A DNA stretch of 64,000 nucleotides from Arabidopsis thaliana. Taxonomy: Eukaryota; Streptophyta; Magnoliopsida; Brassicales; Brassicaceae. Positions 29,665-39,337 of this stretch are shown one piece after another; the stretch's first letter is position 1, and each line of letters opens with the position of its first letter. The stretch covers positions 21,273,261 through 21,337,260 of the forward strand of contig NC_003074.8 of the NCBI RefSeq assembly GCF_000001735.4. The letters run 5' to 3'. Both the position numbers and the translations under genes were made by a program. The notes under the pieces are model-generated. The model searched no databases. It had not been told where the DNA came from and saw nothing but the letters and a program-made list of their open reading frames with translations.

Positions 29665-30130
29665 CAGAAGAGTTGTAGTAGTAGTAGTAGTGGAGTGTTG
29701 TAATTAGCTAGTTTAGGTCTGATTATAATTAGGTGATGGAAGGAGAAGAAACAAGGTCAGGAATAAATAATCAATGATTAGGTTTTAATAATTCGTGTAA
29801 CGAATTAAAACGTTTAGTTTACATGAGAGGCAAAATTATAACAAGTGTAAAGTCTTTTCCATGAAAGCTACGTTGGTCCAGTAAATGTGCCACTACATTT
29901 ATGAAGACGTGTGTCTTTCAAGATATTTAGCAAGACATTGCTTATTTTAATTGCTTGTTTTAATTTTTGAAACTGTAACATAAATTCGGTACAATTTTTT
30001 TTAATATTTGAGAGCATCGTCAGAGATCTTTAATTAGAAAATACTGATGAAGATAGAAAAATAGATATATCGTAGTGAGGGAAGTGTCGGCAAAATAGGA
30101 CCGACCACGAAAAATGGAGATAGTGCTTTT

Positions 30131-30260
30131 GACACGTGTCTTGTTATAGCAAAGATTATCTACGTGGCATTAAGTGAGTGGTAGTGTATTCCCGCGAGAA
30201 GAAGCTACTCACGTCAGCTTCATGAATGTGCTCGGAAATCCCACTGGACAGACGCCACGT
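30131..30260. promoter_or_regulatory. Cluster of ACGT-core elements upstream of the remorin gene
   Basis: GACACGTGTC (30131-30140, a perfect palindrome), TACGTGGCA (30161-30169), CTCACGTCAG (30208-30217) and GCCACGT (30254-30260) lie within 130 bp, roughly 470-600 bp upstream of the remorin ATG. Such clusters are bound by bZIP (ABF) and bHLH factors. Confidence 0.5.
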
Positions 30261-32421
30261 ACTAAATTGCATATCAGATTATATTCGTTTTACTAAATTG
30301 CTAATTATATTATTTCTTGTCATTTTCTGATTACTCCCTAAATTGGTGTTTTGTTTTTCTTAAAAAAGGGAGAGAGGTTGAGTTAAATTTATTCTCCGAA
30401 TCAAGCTCCAATGATAGTTTGTGTGTGTAACAAGGGAAGGGAGAGAGAGCAGAAGCTCAAGCCAATATAAGGCCGTAATGGATTACACAAAAATGGGCCG
30501 TTGTGGGCTACTAATGATCACATTTTCTTTAGAGCCCAATCAAGTAGTTTTGAATTTTGATCATGTCATACGGCTAGATGTGTTTTTCTTTTGGTTGACA
30601 TATCGTATAGTGAAATTGACGTATACGGTATTACCAATAAACAATTAGGATTGTTAGAAACTTGTCAACGTAGAAATAAAAGGTTCGCACGCTTGATTTT
30701 AGGAAACGACTCGAAAACTAACAAAATTATTGACACTATGTGGTAGTGACGTCGGAAACACGTTTAGGTTAGCATCCACGAGAAGACCACGACCTAGTCC
30801 ACGACGTTGTCTTATACATCCATCAAATAGTCTTGGACATTATCTTTCTGGTTTACAAAAAAAGAGAGAGGCAGTAATAAATCAAACTGAAATGAAATCT
30901 TACCTGGATCACTTTGGTATACAATTCTGTTTTCTATGAAATATTTGTTCTTAACTTTTTTCTTGTTCATCTCCTGTAATCTTATTTTCATGATCCGAAA
31001 AGTTTGGTTTTAGGCCATATATCCCTGAACATGTTTTTATTTTCAACAGTTACCAAAATTTTATCACGGTTTTTCAAATTTATATAGGCCTAACTTTTTT
31101 TGTCTTAAATTTGGTGCAAGACGTACGACTTGAACTATTTTTCCTATGTAGTATAAAAAATGCGAAACAACCAAACTAATACATAAAGGACCTATGCCAA
31201 TATATATACATGATTCCTGTTGAGTCCAAAACTAATGAATCTTTATATGGAATCAAATTTCGAAAGTTCAAACACATATAACCTCCAAAAAAAAAGTGGG
31301 ATTCAATTCAAAAATGAATTAGCCAAAAGATCATAATTTCGTGAGCCTCCTTGAAGTTTGGATTCCAATATTTTACCAACCACACACTCTTTAGACATGT
31401 GTATTTTTGTATTGTAAGGTCGATTTGTTGGCTGTGGAATTTTTTTGGGTGTAAATAACTAACTCTTAATATTTATTTGAGAAATTTCATATACTAAGAA
31501 AATAATAATAGTTAAACCTTTAAGATTTTTTTTGAATAAGAATTATTTTAGTGACGTTAAGCTTTATTTTTAGAAATGTTAGATCGGTTCAGCTTTTGTC
31601 TTTTACTGAATTGAATACTTTAAACCAAGATAACCTTCATATTCAAAGCTCGAATCAGACCAAACTGAGTTGACAATTCATAGCCGATGAAATTCATATA
31701 GCATGGTTTATACATTGATTCTTAATATTCTTTACCCAAATGGTCATAGTGGACTCGTCTTTGTACAAAGTATTGGAATAACGCAAAAGAGAATGTTCAA
31801 AAGAGATGAGGACAAAAAACCCAATTGATGTCCTTATCCACTTTCCAGTATTCAAAATTGAAGGATTGATGTTTTGGTCAAAATCATGTCTTGTTTGAAT
31901 ACAAGTTTGAATTTTTGGGGACAAATCCCATGTTTCTAACCAATCCCATATGGCCTTGTCTATACATTATTGGCTCATTTTCACATTTGGCGTAACCTAA
32001 TTAAATATTGACCTCTTCTTTACGTTAAACTCACTGTAACCTTTTTGTTTTATTCGTCTAAATCTCTTTCAAATTTTACCACTTTTGGCTTGTTATCCAG
32101 AAATCATATCCATGTCATAACTTTGATTAATCCTCGTATGAGTATGTTTTATATTCACTTAGATCTGTTTGTTTGATAAACACAAATATTCCATTTGCAT
32201 AATAGTTAAAGTAGATCTTAAAGTCTCATAATTAGTTGAGATTTTTTTTTCAAATGGTGCGGTCTCATAATCAGTTGAGAATTTTCATCAAATCATTTTT
32301 TTTAATTATACGTAATAACATCTTATTTCAAAAATCCTTTTCAGGATTAAAGACAAAATTATGGGAAAAAGGAAAAGACTAAATCAAATAAAAAACAAGA
32401 GAAATCAATAAAATTATAGTA

Positions 32422-32700
32422 CTCCCTCTGTTTCTAAATATAAGATATTTTATCTAAAAGCACAAAATTTTAGAAAATAATCAATTTCTTTTGTTTTTAT
32501 AATTTCTACATTGAAAACATAATTTAGTATTAAGTCAAAGAGAGTTTGAGCAGTAAAAAATTACTGTAGAATATAAAAAGTCATATAATTCTAAAATTTT
32601 AATTTTTGCGTAAAAATTTAAATTTTTTATCCAAAACATCTTCTACCGTGAAATAAATTAAAATGGCTAAAAATCTCATAATATAAAACAAAGGAAATAG
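32422..32700. mobile_element. Stowaway-like MITE
   Basis: A 279-bp AT-rich element flanked by TA on both sides (32420-32421 and 32701-32702). The left end reads CTCCCTCTGTTTCTAAATATAAG; the right end, reverse-complemented, reads CTATTTCCTTTGTTTTATATTA. The CTCCCTC-GTTTC end is the hallmark of Stowaway/Tc1-mariner MITEs. It has no coding capacity. Confidence 0.75.
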
Positions 32701-33667
32701 TAATTATCACAGAATACAATAATAATTACACATAATTTACGACAAATCAAAATTAATTTTCTTTTTAATTAAAATTATTGTAATGCATCAAAATTAACAA
32801 AAATAAAGAAAAAGATACGATGATTTTTCTTGAAGTTAGCACCACCTAAATTTCAGTTTGTTTTATTTATTAAAACAAAACTGAGATTGACGTGGTGAAA
32901 ATTTCATAAAAATCTTAAATATTAGATAATGTAATTTTTTTTTACATATTTATATTTTTAATCATCGAATATAAAAATATTTGGATTGATTATGTTATGC
33001 TATTAGTTGAATATTATCATTTTTATTTAAAATTTATACAAATAATGAAATATTATTTTCATTTAGTTAATTCTATAATATTAATAATTAAAGTTATTGG
33101 TTAAAATAAATAAATAACTGAGCTATCATTGACTTAAAAGTAAAATAACAAATCTATTTTTAATTTTAAGAGAAAAAACTAAAAAAGTGTTGACTGAGTA
33201 AATTTCTGGGTTCCATAAATATTGATGTTTTATTGTATTTAATAAAATGATGTTTTTCATTTATTTGTTATTATCTTCTCTTCCATACAAAGAAATATAT
33301 GTGAATTTCATCCCATAAATTAAAGTTTTCTACTTAAATTATTCGTTTTTATTATATTGTTTTCTATTGAAAATAAACATTATATTAAGAATTAAATAAT
33401 TGTATTAACCTATAAAGAACCTCCGAGATTTCCTAGAGGTAGCTTTCCTCACACACCGTCACGGCCGCTTGTCTCCAAGTTGTCTTGGGACTCGTCGACG
33501 ATGCACACATAGTATATTTATATATTCTTCTCCTAGCCGAACCAGAAATTTCCAGAGAGATAATCAAATTCAATTGCATAAAAACTGAATCTTGTTGTTG
33601 AAAAAGAGCTCTCACAAAACTTGTTTCTCAATTCTCTCCTTTGGCCCTTTTTCTCACAATCTGCGGA

Positions 33668-33675
33668 TATAAATA
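33668..33675 (+). promoter_or_regulatory. TATA box of the guanylate kinase gene
   Basis: TATAAATA, about 340 bp upstream of the ATG. A 5'-leader exon follows, with donor at 33759 (CGAG|GTAGG), and the second leader exon starts at 33972. Confidence 0.6.
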
Positions 33676-34008
33676 CGCTTCTTCTCCTCCGCTAATTACC
33701 CAAATTCGATCCTAAAGCTCTCGTCTTTCTTCAGCGTTTTCCGGTGTTCATATTCGAGGTAGGAAAAAAGGGCTTTGCTTTGTGCTGAGATCTGTTGTTC
33801 ATCTTTCTAAAGTTTTGTGTTTTTATTTTGATGAATCTGCTGCATTTGTTTGACTGTTTTCTGCAGAAAAAAGGTTCAACCTTTTTTTTGTTTGATATGA
33901 GATTTAGAGAAAAAGTAAGTTAATGTTGTTGTTTGTTTATTTTGATCTCTTATTTGTGTGCCATTGCTCAGGCTGTGTTGTGTCTTCTTGGAGGCTTAGA
34001 AAATCTCT

Positions 34009-35933
34009 ATGGTGAGCAGTTTTTTGGCGCGATTCACTTCGTTGCTCTTCTTTGTTCATAGATTTCTCACATTTGTTTGTTGTTAATAGGGAGAAGCACC
34101 AGCTTTCTTTGTGGATCATCTGGAGAATGGATACACCAATGGCTTTGGTGTCAAATCCGAGCCTAAGAACAGAGATACATCTGTGCTTATTGGGGATCGA
34201 TCCGTAAGCCCCCCAACTTTGATGGTTTAGAATGTGAAACTGTTCTTCATACGTCGACATTTGTTTTGATCTGAGGTTTATCTTTTGCAGTTTGTGATTG
34301 GTGGAAATCATGAAGGAAACCCATTGTTCCTTGGTGTTCAGATTCATGACAAAGTCACTAACAAGTGGTGTGTGTTCATTGATCATTGATCTGTTAGTTT
34401 GTTCCATCGGTGTGGAATTTTAAGGATTTGAAGTCAATTTGTGTTTTGTTGTCCAGGTCCAGTCCTAGTGTTCTTGGAACTGGCCCTAAACCCTGCAAGG
34501 GTTACTCTGCCATTGTTCTTCCAAAAGGTCGGATTTTGGTTATCAAAAAAGGCTCAGCTTCTGATGACTCCATTTGGTTCCTTGAGGTTAGTATATGGAG
34601 AAAAATGATATTGATTGGTGTTGTGAGTGTAGAGTTTTTGGTGTTCTCATTCTCATATGTTTGAGTATTCATATAGGTGGATACTCCTTTTATCCGGGAA
34701 CAAAAGAAATTGCTTGGAAGAGAGGTTGTTGCTTGGAGTAAAGGAGTAAGGGGAAATGCAGAGAAGCCTATTGTTATAAGCGGTCCTTCTGGAGTTGGAA
34801 AAGGAACACTTATATCGATGCTCATGAAGGAGTTTCCTTCAATGTTTGGGTTCTCTGTGAGCCACACGACTCGAGCTCCAAGGTGTATGGAGAAGAATGG
34901 TGTTCACTACCATTTCACTGATAAGACTGTTATGGAGAAAGAAATCAAAGATGGGAAGTTTCTCGAGTTTGCGTCTGTTCACGGCAATCTATACGGAACC
35001 AGCATTGAATCCGTTGAGGTTGTAACAGATTCAGGAAAGGTAATAAAAAGATAATATTTGTAACATCAATCTCTTTCATGCCGTTGATCCATCAAATGAT
35101 CATATATTTTGGTGTGTATAGAGATGCATTTTGGATATTGATGTTCAAGGAGCGAGGTCAGTGAAGGCGAGTTCACTGGATGCGATATTCATATTCGTTT
35201 GTCCTCCTTCAATGAAGGAACTTGAAGATCGGCTTCGTGCCCGGTAAAAACCAGACATTAGAGTTGTTTTTTTACTTCAGATTTTTCATTGCAAGTTCTC
35301 AATTTTAAGTGCTGAAAAAACAGAGGAACAGAGACAGAGGAGCAAATCCAAAAGCGGCTTAGAAACGCTGACGCAGAGATCAAAGCAGGGAAATCCTCTG
35401 GCATTTTTGAACACAAACTGTATAATGACAACCTTGAGGAATGCTACAAGACCCTTAAGGTGACTTAACCTACCTTTTATTTATGAATAAATTCCTGTTA
35501 AACCTCATCCATTTCAAGCAACAATGGCTGTCTGTTTCAGAATCTCTTGGGGATTAACGACCTTGCTCCTGTGAATGGTGTAGAAGGTAATAAAACCAAA
35601 GAGTAGACACAATGTATACTAATTAAGTAGGAAAGGAAGTCTGATGGATTTTGTGATTGTTTGATAAAAGCAGTAGAAGGGATCAATCTGCCCAAGGAGC
35701 ACACAGTAACAAAGATGGATGACAAGATTTTGATTCAAGAAACAGGAGAAGGAACCAAGAACAAAATGTACACGATCTTAGCCAACTAATGTTCTTTCTT
35801 ATGTTATCCAGTGTAGAGTTTATTAATGAAACGTCTTTTGGTGGGCAGGATCGTGTTGGATTTATCTTCAATCAACGGGGGAGCACCGGGAAGAACAAGA
35901 GGGATCGTTCTGGACACGGTTAAGTCCAGTTGA
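34009..35933 (+). CDS. GK2: Guanylate kinase, 389 aa
   Basis: Ten coding exons: 34009-34011 (the ATG alone), 34090-34203, 34291-34367, 34457-34586, 34677-35039, 35122-35243, 35324-35459, 35541-35586, 35674-35767, 35849-35933. Phases join to 389 codons. Residues 1-108 form an N-terminal extension resembling part of a kelch/galactose-oxidase blade. The kinase domain follows, with P-loop GPSGVGKGT at 144-152, the GMP-binding region ([14 protein letters not shown]) and [12 protein letters not shown]. It phosphorylates GMP/dGMP to the diphosphate in purine nucleotide metabolism; the absence of a transit peptide suggests the cytosol/nucleus. From memory it is AT3G57550, paralogue of GK1. If the last intron is retained, the frame ends early after MYTILAN, giving an alternative C-terminus. 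Confidence 0.95.
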
Positions 35934-36675
35934 CAATGAGTCTTTTTATTTGGCTGCGGGAAAGCTGAGGAAACATTTAGACGATGATGATGAACATTGC
36001 TCGTTGTTTTATGACTGTGGTTGGAAGGTAGTGTTATGCGATCACTAGATAGGCACTGATGATGATGATTATGATTATGATGATTCAAGAAAGTCATGAT
36101 CTCTTATGAGAGATGATGGAATAAGGTTATTTTGTTCTTTTTACTGATAAAGATTTTGTTTAATTTAAATCTTGAAAGAATCCATTCTTTTGGTGTTTAC
36201 TAGGACATACAAAGTACCAAAAAAAGTTGAAATCTCTGCAAATGTTTCTTGAGATTCCCCTACTGGAATAGGACAAACAAGAAACTTAACATCGAAATGG
36301 GGATGATATATTTATAAAATTGTTCCCACACAACAGTGTTTAGTATACCGTACAGGACTCAAGATCTTCTTGGACAAAAAGATGGCAGTTAGTACCAGTT
36401 TATAATTGAAAATCAGCCAATAATGTAAAAGAAAAGCATCTCAAACAGAGAAGAATAAGACAAGGCTATAAAAAAAGAGACCAAGTTGTGGGACTTTGGA
36501 GCTAAAATGGGTCATCGAAAGATAGCAAGTTGTATTGATTCGTGGGTCCAGTGACAGTGTAAATTGAAGGAAGGTTCGTAGTAGCCCACCACAGCTTAAA
36601 ATAATTTTCTTAAAAGATTGTGCACTTAATGGTTATGGTACATCCCTCTCACGTCCTACTCAACTACACACACTT

Positions 36676-36701
36676 GTCACGTGACAGTGTCACGGTGACA
36701 C
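36676..36701. promoter_or_regulatory. Two adjacent palindromes: GTCACGTGAC and GTGTCACGGTGACAC
   Basis: The first (36676-36685) is a perfect 10-bp palindrome with a CACGTG core. The second (36687-36701) has 7-bp arms around one base. Their position is distant from any annotated promoter. Confidence 0.4.
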
Positions 36702-36773
36702 TCTGTAATCTGTACAATTAAGTAGACTGACGCGTGTGGCTTTCAAGCGTAGGTAAAAGTATCTCTTCTGGGG

Positions 36774-36836
36774 CCAACCCAAATCCTGCTACAGAGGTCT
36801 CGATATAATGCTTTTGATGCAGCAGATTCTGGTTGG
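36774..36836. other. Imperfect inverted repeat (possible hairpin RNA)
   Basis: CCAACC.AATC.TGCT on the left arm pairs with AGCA.GATT.GGTTGG on the right arm, with a 2-nt internal loop, a single-base bulge and one mismatch, around a loop of roughly 20 nt. The stem is about 20 bp. Transcription is not shown. Confidence 0.3.
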
Positions 36837-37340
36837 GTCAGACGAATAATGGAAATGAAGCTATATTGGGCCTAAAGAAAAGCCCAAAAACAGAATTAGA
36901 GTCCAACTAACTGACTAAGCACTACTGGTTGACCTGAAAGCCGTAGAACAAGAAAGTCTAGTGAGATATGCTATCAGATTTCATACAGTTTCAGTTTTAA
37001 GAGGTGAATTTCAGTTATAAAGGTGTAAGAAGACAAGAAAAAGAAAAAAGAAAAAAAGGTGTAAGAAGAGTTCTTTGCACCTAACATGTATAAACCAAAG
37101 AGCTTTGGTAACAATTTTCGACTGCATAAGGATTAGAACACAATCTATGAGGGGAGTCTTAGCTTAGCTACAAATAAAATCACGAACTGGCCGAAGCATG
37201 AAGGATCTGAAAATGTTCTGCGATCCTAGTAATACTATACCAATTACAGTTTAACGGGAAGGATGTTTTAGCCTATTAATATGCCAAGCCTGTTCCTTTG
37301 GATCAGATAGTTTCTTTCAAATAGATAAAGATAGAAGCAG

Positions 37341-37852
37341 TGTAAGAAGAAACAGAGCTAAAGAAATGTTAAAGAAGAAGATTTACTCAAACAGAGCTAA
37401 AGAAATATTTTGTGTACGAAGAAACAGAGCTAAACAAACAAACAAATGAGAAAAAAGAAGCAACTATCCTTAGAACAGCTTAGTGTCTCCAAAAATATAA
37501 CTTTTTAAGACGAATGATATTCATGAGACAACAAAGCTGCAAATGCTAAGATGCAAACAACAAAAACTGCCAAAAATCTTTTCAAAGACTAACATAAGAA
37601 ATGATCATAAGTTCATAGCACAGATTTGACATCCTAATGAACAAACATTGGATAAACAATGTAAGAAGAACAGAGCTAAACAAATGAGAAAGAAGAAGAT
37701 TTACTAAAACAGATAATCCTAACTTTTTTAAGACGAAGGATAATCATCAAAGTTGCATATGTAAACCGAAAAAAACTGTCTTTTAAAGACTAATATAAGA
37801 AATGATCATAAGTTTAAAGCACATATTTGACATCCTAATGAAGAAACATTGG
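37341..37852. repeat. Imperfect tandem duplication downstream of NAGK
   Basis: Two copies starting at GTAAGAAGAA..CAGAGCTAAA (about 37341 and 37660). They share ACTTTTTAAGACGAA, AAGAAATGATCATAAGTT, and GACATCCTAATGA (37628 and 37829). The second copy is shorter (about 193 versus 317 bp), so internal deletions separate them. Confidence 0.65.
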
Positions 37853-37903
37853 CATTCTCAAATACAAAAAACTCAACTTTGATGATCACCCATTACAGCA
37901 AAC

Positions 37904-38947
37904 TTATCCAGTAATCATAGTTCCAGCTCCTTCATCAGACATAATCTCATGAAGCAAAGAATGTTGTCTCCTTCCATCAATAATACTAGCAGTCTTAACT
38001 CCTTGAGCTAGAGACCTTATACAACACTTCACTTTAGGAATCATCCCACCAGCAACTTTCCCATCTTCAATCATCTTCTTCACTCCTTTTATATCAATCT
38101 CCTTTATCAAACTACTTGGATCCTCTTTATTCTCCAAGATTCCAGCCACATCAGTCAGCAGAATCAGTTTCTCAGCTCCAAGCGCGGCCGCAAGCTCTCC
38201 AGCAACTGTATCTGCATTGATATTGTAAGCTTGACCAGAATCATCAGCAGCAACAGAGGCAATCACTGGAATGTAACCATAATCAACGAGCGGACGTAAC
38301 ACAGATGGATCAACTCTTGCAACTTCACCAACGAAACCTAACTGAGCTGAATTGGGAACAGGTCGTGCTGTGAGAAGACGACCGTCGTGTCCTGATAACC
38401 CCACAGCGGTGGCTCCGGCGGCGTTAATAAGAGAAACCAGATTCTTATTGACCTTTCCGACTAAAACCATAGAGACGATCTCCATCGTCGTTGCGTCGGT
38501 GACACGTAGTCCGTCACGAAACTCAGCTGGGATGTTGAGTTGTTTCAGGTAACGGTTGATGTCAGGACCACCACCGTGAACGAGGATCGGACGAAGACCG
38601 ACACACGCGAGGAGCACGAGATCGCTTACGACGGAGGATTTAAGTTCCGGCGAAGTCATTGCTGCGCCGCCGTATTTGACAACTATGGTTTTACCTCGGA
38701 ATTTTTGGATAAATGGTAGAGATTCGGAGAGAATCTCGACTCTGTAATCCGGTGAAGGTGCATTTCCGGTTGCGATTGAAGGTGGTGTTGATACGGTGGC
38801 TTTTATCGAGAAACCTAGACGGTGATGGTTCTTGTTGCGAGTTGGATAACAGAGAGATGGTGATTTGTTGGGGATTAGGGTTTTGAAAGGATTGGAAACA
38901 GTGAAGGAGAAGGATTTAGGTGAAGCATTGGATGTGACGGTGGCCAT
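37904..38947 (-). CDS. NAGK: Plastid N-acetylglutamate kinase, 347 aa
   Basis: Single exon, ATG 38947 to TAA at 37904-37906. The first about 50 residues are Ser/Thr/Asn/Pro-rich with basic residues and few acidic ones, as in a chloroplast transit peptide. The amino-acid-kinase fold begins at [16 protein letters not shown], whose Lys and Gly-Gly contact ATP phosphates; then comes VHGGGPDIN (substrate loop), [19 protein letters not shown], and the C-terminal KVAGGMIPK with the catalytic Lys. It phosphorylates N-acetylglutamate, the committed and arginine-inhibited step of arginine synthesis, and in plants is relieved from inhibition by the PII protein. The length equals that recalled for AT3G57560. 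It shares a short divergent promoter region with the next gene. Confidence 0.97.
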   Translation of the reverse strand: MATVTSNASPKSFSFTVSNPFKTLIPNKSPSLCYPTRNKNHHRLGFSIKATVSTPPSIATGNAPSPDYRVEILSESLPFIQKFRGKTIVVKYGGAAMTSPELKSSVVSDLVLLACVGLRPILVHGGGPDINRYLKQLNIPAEFRDGLRVTDATTMEIVSMVLVGKVNKNLVSLINAAGATAVGLSGHDGRLLTARPVPNSAQLGFVGEVARVDPSVLRPLVDYGYIPVIASVAADDSGQAYNINADTVAGELAAALGAEKLILLTDVAGILENKEDPSSLIKEIDIKGVKKMIEDGKVAGGMIPKVKCCIRSLAQGVKTASIIDGRRQHSLLHEIMSDEGAGTMITG

Positions 38948-39337
38948 TCCTGAACCTTACCGGAGAAGGAGGAAGCGGCGGCGAATTAGCTGAAGCGAGA
39001 TGGTCTCTCAGATCTTCTTCGACGATTTTAGTTAAACAACAAAATGAACAAATGATTAATGTCCACGTGGAGCGTAGACACAAAGATGCTGTCCTAGCCC
39101 TAAGTTTAAACGGTGACGTACTTGTGAAATACAAAACGCTGACGTTGTTGTTCTGTCTCTTTTTGTACTTAAACGATGTCGTTTCATCTTGTAGCGGGAA
39201 ATAAAACAGAGCTCAGGCTTTTTTTTTTTTTTTTTCTGTTCGTCGTCGTCTCCGCGAGATTGCTACAAATTAGAGTAGAGAGTAATTTCAATCAGCAATA
39301 AATTAAATACCTGGAATTGCTGATTATTGAGAGGGAA
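38948..39337. promoter_or_regulatory. Short divergent promoter region between NAGK and the ARM-repeat gene
   Basis: Only 390 bp separate the two start codons. It includes CCACGTGGAG (39062-39071, a G-box) and a T-tract at about 39219-39235. Both transcripts must start within it. Confidence 0.6.

Larger units (their letters stand above)
29665..33667. other. 4-kb intergenic region between remorin and guanylate kinase
   Basis: A divergent intergenic region. It holds the remorin promoter with an ACGT-motif cluster (30131-30260), a stretch with TGGGCC/TGGGCT motifs near 30494-30512 without an obvious gene, a Stowaway-type MITE (32422-32700), and very AT-rich DNA from about 32700 to 33420. No coding gene is supported. 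Confidence 0.55.
35934..37903. other. 2-kb region between two converging genes
   Basis: The genes on both sides end here. It is larger than a normal convergent spacer, and holds palindromic G-box-like motifs (36676-36701), a hairpin-forming segment (36774-36836), and an imperfect tandem duplication (about 37341-37852). No open frame looks coding. Confidence 0.55.

Noticed and set aside
31694..31924. A 76-codon minus-strand frame
   Set aside because: AT-rich, no conserved pattern, no promoter or splice context, so probably chance.
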